64,000 nt of DNA from JADJXV01 sp046328995 (GTDB lineage Bacteria; Bacteroidota; Ignavibacteria; Kapaibacteriales; UBA961): NCBI GenBank assembly GCA_046328995.1, contig JAXLVN010000006.1, positions 299,645-363,644 of the forward strand. The letters run 5' to 3'. The notes beneath the pieces are model-generated. The model was not told the DNA's origin. It made no database searches and worked only from the letters and a program-made list of their open reading frames with translations. Shown piece by piece: positions 54,966 through 63,457 of the stretch (the first letter of the stretch is position 1; each line of letters begins with the position of its first letter). The translations under genes were made by a program, and so were the position numbers.

Positions 54966-56096
54966 TTACAATTCCTTCTGATAAATGCGATAGGTTTTAT
55001 ACACTTTCCCGTTCATGGTGGTGGTGAGCCCGCGGTTCATCATCGTATTATCTTCTAAAATCCACGATGCCTCGCCGTGGGTGATACCTTTGTCCACGCC
55101 GCGCTTGCCGAGTTCGTAATACATGACCGCATCAGCGCCGGTGCGGCGGTATTCAGGCAGCACACCGAGTACGATAATCCGCAGGAGCGAAATTTTGCTT
55201 TTCTTCGTCAGCAAATGCCACACTCCACCGAGCAACCCGCCATTTTTATTATGGATAAAACATTGATTAATATCGGGTAAGGCGAGAGCGAAGCCGACGG
55301 GCTGACCTTTAATATCGATAATGAGCGCATATCGTGGGTCGGCAATTTGCTTGAGGTCGGCGGCGAGAAAGTCGAATTCTTCGCTCGTCATTTTAACAAA
55401 ACCCCAATTTTTTTCCCAGGCAGCATTGTAGATATCCTTGAGGGTTTTGACATCCTTCTCAAACTGCGCTTTATTCTTGAAATTCACTTCCCGCACGGTG
55501 ATATGATTACGCTCACGAATGATATCGACCATACGATTCATCTTATCGGTGACATACGATTTATTTTCAAGGATATAGGCGAGCAAGTCTTTTTCCTTTG
55601 CGAATCCTGCGCCTTCGATGAGGCGGGCGTAATACTCGGGATTGTACGTCATCAGGATCACCGGCGGTGAGGTAAAGCCATCGACTAAGAGGCCGCATTC
55701 ATCGTTCATAGAGGGATTGACCGGACCTCGCACATGAGTCATGCCGCGTTTTTTGAGCCATTCGCCGGCAGTCGCAAAGAGCAGATTCGCCGTTTGCTGG
55801 TTATTTTCACATTCAAAAAAACCGAAAAAACCGATGAGGTCTTCGTGGGTGGTGTTGTGATTATGATTAATAATTGCGCCTATTCGGCCAACTATGGCGC
55901 CGTCACGTTCGGCGAGAAAGAGCTGCATTTCCGAGTGCTTGTAGAAGGGATTTTTCGTGGTATCGAGGAGTTTTTTTCGGTCCATAATCATCGGCGGAAC
56001 GAAATTTTTATCCCCTTTGTAAAAATTCCACTGACATTTAATAAACTTCATTTCGTCGGACTTCGAAGTCACTGCTTTGATTTCGGTTGCACTCAT
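54966..56096 (-). CDS. GNAT family acetyltransferase, long form
   Basis: A 376-residue cytoplasmic protein with an N-terminal GNAT-like region (residues 10-175: FVPPMIMDRKKLLD, MQLFLAERDGAIVGRIGAIINH, MTHVRGPVNPSMNDECGLLVDG) and a C-terminal GNAT half (about 195-376: YALIIDIKGQPVGFALALPD, RIIVLGVLPEYRRTGADAVM with the R-x-x-G acetyl-CoA loop, then MNRGLTTTMNGKVYKTYRIY). Such double-fold proteins are common in this phylum and usually annotated only as N-acetyltransferase; an acyl-chain role is possible. It stands alone on the minus strand. Confidence 0.82.
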   Translation of the reverse strand: MSATEIKAVTSKSDEMKFIKCQWNFYKGDKNFVPPMIMDRKKLLDTTKNPFYKHSEMQLFLAERDGAIVGRIGAIINHNHNTTHEDLIGFFGFFECENNQQTANLLFATAGEWLKKRGMTHVRGPVNPSMNDECGLLVDGFTSPPVILMTYNPEYYARLIEGAGFAKEKDLLAYILENKSYVTDKMNRMVDIIRERNHITVREVNFKNKAQFEKDVKTLKDIYNAAWEKNWGFVKMTSEEFDFLAADLKQIADPRYALIIDIKGQPVGFALALPDINQCFIHNKNGGLLGGVWHLLTKKSKISLLRIIVLGVLPEYRRTGADAVMYYELGKRGVDKGITHGEASWILEDNTMMNRGLTTTMNGKVYKTYRIYQKEL

Positions 56097-56381
56097 GGCT
56101 CATCTATGGAATGTAGCTAAAATTTGTTTTTCAAAAATACGATTTTTTGGGGAAGCGGGAGAGAAGAGAGTCGTGCGGTAGTCGTAAGTAGTAAGTAGTA
56201 AGCAGTAAGTCAAGAGAGTTCTTAGAGTCGTGGAGTCGTTATTGTCTTTATTGTCCTTCGTGTCCCTAGAAGCTCTACTACTTCCGGATAATCCACCGCC
56301 TTCTCTTCCGCCACAATTCCGTATTTTTGCAGCATTACAACACACAACTATTCTGAATTACACGACTTTATTCTTTGATTT
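56097..56381. repeat. 285-base divergent gap with short words
   Basis: The gap between the GNAT gene and miaB holds GTAAGTAG/GTAAGTC words at 56175-56210 and a short stretch ttattgtctttattgtcc near 56240. The promoters of both genes should be here. No gene is supported. Confidence 0.6.
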
Positions 56382-57770
56382 ATGCTATCTCTTCCCGTAC
56401 TTGATATAATGTCCGCTGTACAGGACCAAGAGCCGGCGTCCGGCTCGCCAATTCCACCGAACCGAAAGCTATATGTCGAGACCTACGGCTGTCAGATGAA
56501 TGTCAATGACTCTGAAATTGTCATGGGCGTCATGCACCAAAGCGGGTATCAGATGACCGACAAGCCCGATGATGCCGACGTGATACTCCTCAATACCTGC
56601 GCCGTGCGGGACAATGCCGAGAAGAAAATCCACGAACGCCTTGACCATCTCAAATTCTACAAAAAGCGTAACCGCGATCTCGTCGTCGGCGTGCTCGGAT
56701 GCATGGCAGAGCGGCTTCGGGGCGATTTATTAGAAAAAAAATTAGTCGATCTCGTCGTCGGTCCGGACGAATACCGCAGCGTGCCCGAGCTCGTGGGACG
56801 CGCCTACACGGGCGAAAAAGGAATTGCCGTAAAATTAAGCCGTGTCGAAACTTATGACGACATTCTCCCCTTACGAACCGATGGAATTTCCGCCTGGGTG
56901 TCGATTATGCGCGGCTGCGATAAATTCTGTACGTTCTGCGTCGTGCCCTTCACGCGCGGCCGTGAACGTTCGCGGGCAATGGGGTCGGTGGTGGATGAAT
57001 TAAAAATCTTGTGGGATAGCGGTTTCAAGGAAGTAACGCTCCTTGGGCAGAATGTGAACAGTTACCGTGACGAGCAGTCGAGCAAGGACTTTGCCGACCT
57101 GCTCGCTGCCTCAGCCCTTGCCGTGCCGAAAATGCGCATTCGTTACACGACCTCTCACCCGCAGGATATGAGCGACAAGCTTATCGAAACACAAGCGGAA
57201 TTCGACAATATCTGCAAGTATATCCACCTGCCGGTGCAGTCGGGTTCGGATCGAATCCTCAAGCTCATGAACCGCACCTACACTGTCGAGCATTATCTCG
57301 AACGCATCCGTAAAATCAAGGAATTAATGCCGAATTGCGCACTTTCGACCGATATTATCGTTGGCTTCCCGACCGAAACCGATGAGGATAATGCCGCCAC
57401 GATGGAGCTTATGCGCCAGGTGCGCTACGATGGGGCGTATATGTTTAATTATTCCCCACGCGAAAAAACGAAGGCCTGGAAAATGGGCGATGATGTGCCG
57501 GATGCGGTGAAGACCGAGCGGCTCTCGGGTATTATCGAACAGCAACGCGTCATCTCCGGCGAACTCAATCAGTTATGTGTCAATACTATTGAGCATGTAC
57601 TCGTCGAGGGTCCAAGCAAGAAAAATCCCGCAGAATGGCAGGGGCGTACCGATACGAACAAAATCGTCATCTTCCCGCATACCGAACGCGGCGGATATAT
57701 TGTCGGTGATTGCATACCGGTGAAGATTCACCGCGCGAATTCTGCGACACTTTTTGGTGACGTGGTGTAG
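56382..57770 (+). CDS. miaB: tRNA-2-methylthio-N6-dimethylallyladenosine synthase MiaB
   Basis: A 462-residue radical-SAM methylthiotransferase for tRNA A37. The N-terminal UPF0004 part has ETYGCQMNVNDSE, LLNTCAVRDNAEKK and LGCMAERL (the three auxiliary-cluster cysteines). The radical-SAM core has CDKFCTFCVVPFTRGRERSR. HLPVQSGSDRILKLMNR, LSTDIIVGFPTET and a C-terminal TRAM domain ending VGDCIPVKIHRANSATLFG complete the family plan. GERSR-type arginines after the cluster distinguish MiaB from RimO, encoded at 12.5 kb. An ATG nine codons in is an alternative start. The ATPase pair follows 23 bases after its stop. Confidence 0.95.
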   Translation: MLSLPVLDIMSAVQDQEPASGSPIPPNRKLYVETYGCQMNVNDSEIVMGVMHQSGYQMTDKPDDADVILLNTCAVRDNAEKKIHERLDHLKFYKKRNRDLVVGVLGCMAERLRGDLLEKKLVDLVVGPDEYRSVPELVGRAYTGEKGIAVKLSRVETYDDILPLRTDGISAWVSIMRGCDKFCTFCVVPFTRGRERSRAMGSVVDELKILWDSGFKEVTLLGQNVNSYRDEQSSKDFADLLAASALAVPKMRIRYTTSHPQDMSDKLIETQAEFDNICKYIHLPVQSGSDRILKLMNRTYTVEHYLERIRKIKELMPNCALSTDIIVGFPTETDEDNAATMELMRQVRYDGAYMFNYSPREKTKAWKMGDDVPDAVKTERLSGIIEQQRVISGELNQLCVNTIEHVLVEGPSKKNPAEWQGRTDTNKIVIFPHTERGGYIVGDCIPVKIHRANSATLFGDVV

Positions 57771-57793
57771 GTAATTTTTGTGGAGAATATACT

Positions 57794-58894
57794 ATGAAAA
57801 ACATGATTTCAGAATTGACCATCAAGAATTTTAAGTCTATAAAAGACATCACCTTGTCGTGCAAACAGGTAAATATCTTCGTGGGCAAGCCGAATACCGG
57901 CAAGTCGAATATTCTTGAGGCGATATCGCTGCTTTCGGGTGGTGGATTAGTGCCGGGCAAAAGGTTTTTTGACGGGGCAATTCATTATGAAAGCTTGGAT
58001 AATCTTTTTTATGACCAAGATAATTCACAGGTGATTTCTGTGGAGAGCAGTATTGGTTCTGCACAATTATCGTTTTTTCACGAAGATGAAAAATTTGGGT
58101 ATTTTGGGGATAGTAATAAAAATCAAGCATTGAGAAATGTTCTTAATTATAGTTCCAATATTGATGCCTATCAGAATTTGCTCCGCGAGAAAGAATTTGC
58201 AGAATCAATAACCGAAAAAATAAATCCGGCTACTTATTTAGGTTCGCTCATTTATGATGATGGAAAAGTTGAGCGCATGACTAGCCCCGCTTGGCTTACT
58301 CCTGTTCGTAATTATCTATTCAAACGTCAGGTCAATATCGGGAGTTCGGAAAGTAACTATCTCCTTCCACCGCATGGAGAAAATTTATGGAGCGTAATGC
58401 AAAGAACTCCGAAATTACGAGAAATAGCCGGTGAGTTTTTTAAGCAATTCGGGCTTGACCTTGTACTTGTTCACGATGAGAAAATAAAGAAAATTAAGAT
58501 ACAGAAGGAATCCGACGGAATATTCATCCATTTCCCCTATTCTTTAGTTGCCGATACACTGCAACGGATGATTTTCCACTTGGCGGCTATCTATTCTAAC
58601 CGAGATGCTGTGATACTCTTTGAAGAGCCGGAAGCGCATACCTACGCTCCCTATCAAAGCTATTTAGCAGGTGAAATTATAGAAGATGAGCAGAATCAAT
58701 ACTTTATCACAACTCATAGCGAACAAATTTTCGACTCAATTTTGCGCCCTAATCCTGAAAAAGTAGCCGTCTTTTTTGTGGACTATCAAGACTATCAGAC
58801 CATCGTACGATCACTTTCGGAGGAGGAAATCAGCGACCTTCTCAACAGTTATACCAGTATTTTTCAGAACCTTGATGGATATGCAGTTCCATGA
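57794..58894 (+). CDS. AAA-family ATPase of the SMC/OLD-like type
   Basis: A 366-residue ATPase with an ABC/SMC-like fold. The Walker A is VGKPNTGKSN (30-39), and the middle part has no zinc hook or long coiled coil. A degenerate signature-like helix FPYSLVADTLQRM (247-259) leads to Walker B AVILFEEPEAHTYAP (272-286) and the switch His TTHSEQ (His308). The EEPEAH form is typical of OLD, RecF and AAA-15-type defence ATPases. The region is clearly AT-rich beside miaB. Its stop overlaps the next start by four bases (ATGA), so the two products are made together. Likely an ATP-driven sensor controlling its partner. Confidence 0.9.
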   Translation: MKNMISELTIKNFKSIKDITLSCKQVNIFVGKPNTGKSNILEAISLLSGGGLVPGKRFFDGAIHYESLDNLFYDQDNSQVISVESSIGSAQLSFFHEDEKFGYFGDSNKNQALRNVLNYSSNIDAYQNLLREKEFAESITEKINPATYLGSLIYDDGKVERMTSPAWLTPVRNYLFKRQVNIGSSESNYLLPPHGENLWSVMQRTPKLREIAGEFFKQFGLDLVLVHDEKIKKIKIQKESDGIFIHFPYSLVADTLQRMIFHLAAIYSNRDAVILFEEPEAHTYAPYQSYLAGEIIEDEQNQYFITTHSEQIFDSILRPNPEKVAVFFVDYQDYQTIVRSLSEEEISDLLNSYTSIFQNLDGYAVP

Positions 58895-59433
58895 GACCTA
58901 TACTTATTGCCGAGTGCTTTTTTGACACGCTGATTATTGAAATTCTTACCGGAGAATTTCGCTGGAAATTAGACAGAGAATTTTGGCATGAAGCAGGAAC
59001 AAAAGTTTTGGTGACTATGGAGAAAAGAGCAAATAACGATAAAGGACTTACGGTAGGATTTTTCGATAAAAATAAAAAAATCCAAGAACACAAGCATGTT
59101 CGGAATTTTAAAGTCGATCAAGAAATTGAAGGAATTCAATGGTTAAAAGCTTCTGCATTCCCCGACCAACATATTCTCTACCTTAAAGATGGAGCAGAAG
59201 AATGGTTCTTAGAAACTGCAAAATCGGCTTTTGTATCACCGTTAACATATTCAATTCCTGAAAAACTTAAAGATTTCAAAGAAAGAACTAAAATCTTATC
59301 AATTCGAGGAGATATTGATATGTATAGGTTTATAAAAGCAGTCATCAAAGAAAATCCACCACAGATACAAACATTACGTGAGTATATTTCAGCCATTTTC
59401 GGCGAGCAAATACATTCACTTGCGACAGAATAA
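58891..59433 (+). CDS. Small TOPRIM-like protein, partner of the ATPase
   Basis: A 180-residue protein, also AT-rich. It begins PILIAECFFDTLIIEIL, which fits the first TOPRIM strand with Glu8 and Asp12 in place of the usual EG...D pattern. Later GFFDKNKKI (Asp59) fits the second metal-binding strand (D-x-D with one Asp lost). Length and lack of other domains resemble the small TOPRIM or DUF4276/DUF4435-like proteins encoded after OLD-like ATPases in anti-phage loci such as PARIS and Gabija, but I cannot assign it to any of them. The Gly of the EG loop is missing. ATPase and TOPRIM-like gene overlap, which supports a common function. Confidence 0.7.
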   Translation: MRPILIAECFFDTLIIEILTGEFRWKLDREFWHEAGTKVLVTMEKRANNDKGLTVGFFDKNKKIQEHKHVRNFKVDQEIEGIQWLKASAFPDQHILYLKDGAEEWFLETAKSAFVSPLTYSIPEKLKDFKERTKILSIRGDIDMYRFIKAVIKENPPQIQTLREYISAIFGEQIHSLATE

Positions 59434-59491
59434 AACGCCTTACGTATTTATTTTCCAATTACATATTTTCCACTATTTTCAGGATACAGGT

Positions 59492-59857
59492 ATGTCTGAC
59501 CAACCAAATCAGCGTGAAAAAGGCACTGTTGCCGAAGACGCCGCCGTCGAATTTTTGAAGAACAAGGGCTTCGCAATCGTGAAGCGGAATTTCCATTTCG
59601 GGCGCGATGGAGAGATTGATATCATCGCCCGCGACAGAGATGTACTCGTCTTTGTCGAAGTCAAGGCGCGGGCGAGTGACCTCTACGGTTCGCCCGAGTC
59701 GTCGATTACCCCAAGTAAAATCAAGACCATACGCCGGACCGCCGAGGGGTATTTATATATTAATAAAATTACAAATGTTGAATGCAGATTCGACGTTATC
59801 GCTCTTGACTACGCCCGTAAACCACCGGAAATACGGCATTTAGTTGGTGCATTTTAA
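59492..59857 (+). CDS. YraN/UPF0102 family putative endonuclease
   Basis: A 121-residue protein from the ATG after aggatacaggt; the longer frame upstream lies in a poorly coding stretch after the TOPRIM-like gene. It has the UPF0102 core: GTVAEDAAVEFLKNKGF, NFHFGRDGEIDIIARDRDVLVFVEVKARA and GYLYI at the end, with the PD-(D/E)XK-like residues Glu (GEID), Asp/Glu (FVEVK) and Lys. The family is predicted to be a Holliday-junction-resolvase-like nuclease of unknown role. It lies between the ATPase pair and a histidine kinase gene, all plus strand. Confidence 0.92.
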   Translation: MSDQPNQREKGTVAEDAAVEFLKNKGFAIVKRNFHFGRDGEIDIIARDRDVLVFVEVKARASDLYGSPESSITPSKIKTIRRTAEGYLYINKITNVECRFDVIALDYARKPPEIRHLVGAF

Positions 59858-59896
59858 ATTCCGGTCTCGAGACTATTTCTCTCAATTCGTACGTAC

Positions 59897-61348
59897 ATGA
59901 TGACCCTTCTCCGCTATCTGACTGATATTAACGCCCTCAAGAAAATGCTGCGCATAGAGCCGGAGCTGCCGCCCAAAGACTACTGTAATAACTACAGCAG
60001 AGATATTCAGACGGCAAATCTGACACGGATCCGGCTCTTCTCCCTTGTGCTCTTTCTGCTCAATGGAGTGCTGCTCGTGCGGGATATTCTCAGTACGAAA
60101 GCTGACGGACTCTGGGAACAAAACATAGGATATAAGTATCTGTTTTACCTGCACCTTGCCCTCGGATGTACGACGCTGCTATTCTATTTTCTTGCCCGCT
60201 TCGGCCTGCAAAATACCTACGATAAATTCAAGCGAAACGGGTTTATTACCCTCGCCTTCGGTGTGCTGATCCTGCTCTGGAGCGCCGTACTCTCGGGCTG
60301 GGTGGGGTCATATTTCTATGGGTCAATTAATGAATATGTGATTGCTATGTTCGGCATTGCAGCGACACTCTACTTCCGCCCACTCGTGAGTATTATCTTT
60401 TTTGTCGGTGTACAGGCAGGATTTATCGCGATTATGAATGCCAACTATGCCGACCCGAATTCCAGCGGACAAATCACCAACAGCATTATTCTCTCTATAC
60501 TTGCGTGGTTTCTCTCCCGTATTACCTATACCGCTCGCCTGCGGGAATTCCTCAATCGATTCATTATAGCCGGACAAAAAGCCGACATCGAACGGGTGAA
60601 TAAAGAATTGCAGCAGCAAAACACCTATCTCGCCGAGCTCAACATCGAGAAAAATGAATTCATGGGAATCGCCGCACATGACCTCAAGAATCCGCTCGCT
60701 GCGATCATGCTCAAAGCCGATATCATGCGCCGGTATTGGAAGCAATTGACTCACAAAGAACTGCTGGCAAATGTCGATGGAATGTACTCAAGTGCTCAAC
60801 GTATGAAGGATATTATTACTAATCTCCTCGACACCCACGCCATCGAGTCGGGAGCCGTGAAAATCAGCCCCGTGGAATGTTCGCTGACGACCCTTGTCGC
60901 CGCCGAAGTCGAGCAATTCCGTGAGCGTGCCGAGGTGAAAAATATTACCCTGCATTTGCAGTCCGACCCATCGGAGATCACCATTGTCGCCGATACGCAA
61001 ATACTACGCGAGGTACTGGATAATCTTATTTCCAATGCGGTTAAGTATTCCCCACACGGAAAAAATGTTTATATTGCCGTCAGTAAGCACGATAAATACT
61101 GCACCATCAAAATTCAGGACGAGGGGCCGGGGATCTCGGAAGAAGACAAGCGGAAGCTGTTTGGGAAATTTCAACGACTGACGGCGAAGCCGACGGGGGG
61201 TGAACATTCCACCGGGCTCGGACTCTCGATTGTCAAGAAATTCGTCGAAATGATTGGTGGACGCGTCTGGTGCGAGAGTGCGCTCGGAGCCGGAGCGGCA
61301 TTTATTGTGGAATTACCGGTAGAGTACCATTCGGCACAGCCGGAATAA
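59897..61348 (+). CDS. Membrane histidine kinase
   Basis: A 483-residue kinase with six membrane helices (about 46-62, 80-100, 116-135, 143-160, 162-182 and 193-210). A short coiled coil leads into HisKA with His261 (AAHDLKNPL), and the ATPase domain follows (NLISNAVKYS, DEGPGIS, STGLGLSIVKKF). The helical part may sense a lipid or small ligand, or serve only as anchor; no extracytoplasmic sensor domain is large enough to name. Two ATG codons open the frame. It is 39 bases after yraN. No response regulator gene is adjacent. Confidence 0.92.
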   Translation: MMTLLRYLTDINALKKMLRIEPELPPKDYCNNYSRDIQTANLTRIRLFSLVLFLLNGVLLVRDILSTKADGLWEQNIGYKYLFYLHLALGCTTLLFYFLARFGLQNTYDKFKRNGFITLAFGVLILLWSAVLSGWVGSYFYGSINEYVIAMFGIAATLYFRPLVSIIFFVGVQAGFIAIMNANYADPNSSGQITNSIILSILAWFLSRITYTARLREFLNRFIIAGQKADIERVNKELQQQNTYLAELNIEKNEFMGIAAHDLKNPLAAIMLKADIMRRYWKQLTHKELLANVDGMYSSAQRMKDIITNLLDTHAIESGAVKISPVECSLTTLVAAEVEQFRERAEVKNITLHLQSDPSEITIVADTQILREVLDNLISNAVKYSPHGKNVYIAVSKHDKYCTIKIQDEGPGISEEDKRKLFGKFQRLTAKPTGGEHSTGLGLSIVKKFVEMIGGRVWCESALGAGAAFIVELPVEYHSAQPE

Positions 61349-61403
61349 CGCTTTAATTTATACAACTATGACTGTGTAAACGTAGCGTCGGTATAATAAC
61401 GCT

Positions 61404-61512
61404 GTCATTCTGAGCCCTTCCGAGGGTCAAGAACCGTAACATGCCGTACGGTCATCCTGTTACGACATTGTCACGTTTCGATTCTTCAGTCGAAGACTCC
61501 TTCAGAATGACA
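61404..61512. repeat. Dispersed GTCATTCTGAG inverted repeat
   Basis: gtcattctgag (61404-61414) and its inverse tcagaatgac (61502-61511) bound a 108-base imperfect inverted repeat containing cttccgagggtcaagaaccg and gattcttcagtcgaagactcc. It lies between the histidine kinase and thioredoxin genes. The sequence type differs from the other dispersed families here. Confidence 0.75.
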
Positions 61513-61607
61513 TACTTTTCATTGATTTTGGTGTAACAACAAGATATCATTAATCATACTTCGAAATTAACAAACTCAATTCTTCATCCATGCTTTAGGA
61601 TTACCTT

Positions 61608-62132
61608 ATGAATTACCTGACCCTTCTCCTCTGTGCCGTGCTCTGTACATCTGTCGCTCAGGCGGCCGAGCCGACTAAAATCAACTGGATTACTTTTGAA
61701 GAAGCGGTGAAATTATGCGAGAAAGAGCCACGGAAAATCATCATTGATGTCTATACCGATTGGTGCGGCTGGTGCAAAAAAATGGATGCTTCTACCTTTA
61801 CTAATCCTGCAATCGTGAAGTATATCAATGAAAAATATTATGCCGTCAAATACAATGCAGAGTCGAAAGACACGCTTCGATTCAATGGCAATACATTCAC
61901 GTATGTACCTGATTATAAAGCAAATGAATTCGCCGTATCGCTGCTGAACGGAAAAATGTCGTACCCGACGACCGTCTATCTTAATGAAAAATTCGAACTC
62001 CTGTCGCCGGTGGCAGGTTATTTAAAACCCACAATGCTCGAAGTAATTCTCAAGTATTACGGCGAAAACAACCACGAAAAAGTTAAGTGGGAAGAGTTTA
62101 AAAATTCCTTCGTCGGCGAAGCCAAAGACTAG
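61608..62132 (+). CDS. Exported thioredoxin-fold protein
   Basis: A 174-residue secreted protein with a signal peptide ending AQAAEP. The active site is WCGWC (52-56, Cys53 and Cys56) in DVYTDWCGWCKKMD, followed by a cis-proline-like MSYPTTVYLNE segment. The GWC-type site and the DAST(F)T...IVKYIN helix match the Bacteroidetes DUF255/thioredoxin-like reductases. It probably moves electrons to disulfides in the periplasm, perhaps those of the cysteine-rich secreted proteins of this organism. It converges with aspartate kinase, and the two stops overlap by four bases. Confidence 0.92.
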   Translation: MNYLTLLLCAVLCTSVAQAAEPTKINWITFEEAVKLCEKEPRKIIIDVYTDWCGWCKKMDASTFTNPAIVKYINEKYYAVKYNAESKDTLRFNGNTFTYVPDYKANEFAVSLLNGKMSYPTTVYLNEKFELLSPVAGYLKPTMLEVILKYYGENNHEKVKWEEFKNSFVGEAKD

Positions 62133-63457
62133 CAAGCAATACCATCATGCACCGCCTGCAGGGCTGCGACAGCACTTGCAGGCGGAAGCACTGCCAGCAG
62201 GCACCCGTCCGAACTCCCCGATACGACAGCCCACGGCTCAAATTTCCCCACCGCAGCCGTAAATTCCGCGACCGTCGCGCCGTCAATTCTCGCACCTACC
62301 GCACACAGCAGCGTACAGGACTCCACATCAATTTTCCACCCCGAACAATGCGCAAGCAGCAATTCTCTCCCAAGCTTTGGTGCCGAAAATATCACTGTAC
62401 ATACACTCTCACCCGACAATGTCGCATAGACTTCACCCGTGATTTCGGCGAGCAAATGGTACAGCCCTGCAAGCTGATGAGCACTATTAACACCTTGTAC
62501 TCTCAGCATATTACAGTCTTTTTTAAGTGTTACTGCCGATAGTCCGGCACGCTCAGCATCCCGCCGGCCGACAATCAAGGTACCCGCATCACCCGGCGCA
62601 AAGGTATTGAGCACACGCACCGGAATTCCCCGCTCCACCGCCGGTAGAATCGTCTCGGGATGCAGCACTTTCGCACCATAAAACGACAATTCCCGTGCCT
62701 CCGTAAAGCTCATCACCGGTATCGGGCGCGCGCTCGGTATCATCCGAGGATCGGCACTCGCCACACCACTGACATCCGTATAAATTAATATCTCACTTGC
62801 GCCGATTGCCGCACCCATTAATGCCGCCGACAGGTCCGAACCTCCCCGTCCGAGTGTGGTGGTGACGCCACGTTCGTCAGCACCGATAAACCCTTGGGTA
62901 ATAATAAGTTCACCGCGCTCCAGCAGCGGCAGAAGTTTTTCCTTCGCCAGCGCTTGGAGAGTTGGGAAATGAATGCTTGCTTCCATGAAGACGCTATCGG
63001 TGCGCATAATTTCCCGCGCGTCAAACAAACGCGCGTTCAGCCCTACCGACTGACAGTACAAACTGAAAATCAATGTCGAAAGCCGCTCGCCATACGAGGC
63101 GGCGGCATCGTACGATCGTGGAGTACACTCGCCAAGAAGCGCCACGCCTTCGCAGAAAACGCGTAATTCCATGCAGAGAATTTTCACTTTCGACACCGCA
63201 TCCCGCTGCAGGTCACCCGCGGTAAATAGTTCACCGCAGAGCTGCACGTGGCGTTCCTCTACCTCCCGCACTATCATTACCGCCGCCTCGGACTGCCCCG
63301 TTCCCGCCACACGCACTGCCTCCAAAAGCCGATTGGTAACGCCACCGCAGGCAGAGAGCACGACCACGGCTCCCGATTCACGTTCGATAATAGACCGCAC
63401 CTGCTGCATCGCCGCCGCAGTCGCTACTGATGTTCCGCCGAATTTTAATACGTTCAT
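62129..63457 (-). CDS. lysC: Aspartate kinase
   Basis: A 442-residue enzyme starting at MNVLKFGGTSVATA; the 40 upstream codons do not belong to the family. It phosphorylates L-aspartate, the first step to Lys, Thr, Met and diaminopimelate. Visible parts are KFGGTSV (5-11), VVLSACGGVT, GERLSTLIFS, LITQGFIGADERGVTTTLGRGGSDLSA-type segments (written without a break only in parts) and YTDVSGVASADPRMIPSA. Two C-terminal ACT-like units follow (from about residue 300, VTLKKDCNMLRVQGV), used for feedback control. No homoserine dehydrogenase domain is fused. It converges with the thioredoxin gene. The lysC name is by family; isoenzyme choice is uncertain. Confidence 0.93.
   Translation of the reverse strand: MNVLKFGGTSVATAAAMQQVRSIIERESGAVVVLSACGGVTNRLLEAVRVAGTGQSEAAVMIVREVEERHVQLCGELFTAGDLQRDAVSKVKILCMELRVFCEGVALLGECTPRSYDAAASYGERLSTLIFSLYCQSVGLNARLFDAREIMRTDSVFMEASIHFPTLQALAKEKLLPLLERGELIITQGFIGADERGVTTTLGRGGSDLSAALMGAAIGASEILIYTDVSGVASADPRMIPSARPIPVMSFTEARELSFYGAKVLHPETILPAVERGIPVRVLNTFAPGDAGTLIVGRRDAERAGLSAVTLKKDCNMLRVQGVNSAHQLAGLYHLLAEITGEVYATLSGESVCTVIFSAPKLGRELLLAHCSGWKIDVESCTLLCAVGARIDGATVAEFTAAVGKFEPWAVVSGSSDGCLLAVLPPASAVAALQAVHDGIAC

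Noticed and set aside
57849..58130. 93-codon minus-strand frame inside the ATPase gene
   Set aside because: Antisense to a well-supported gene with intact Walker motifs.
59492..59857. YraN as third gene of the ATPase/TOPRIM-like cassette
   Set aside because: YraN is a near-universal bacterial gene, its GC matches the housekeeping neighbours rather than the pair, and it has its own start region.
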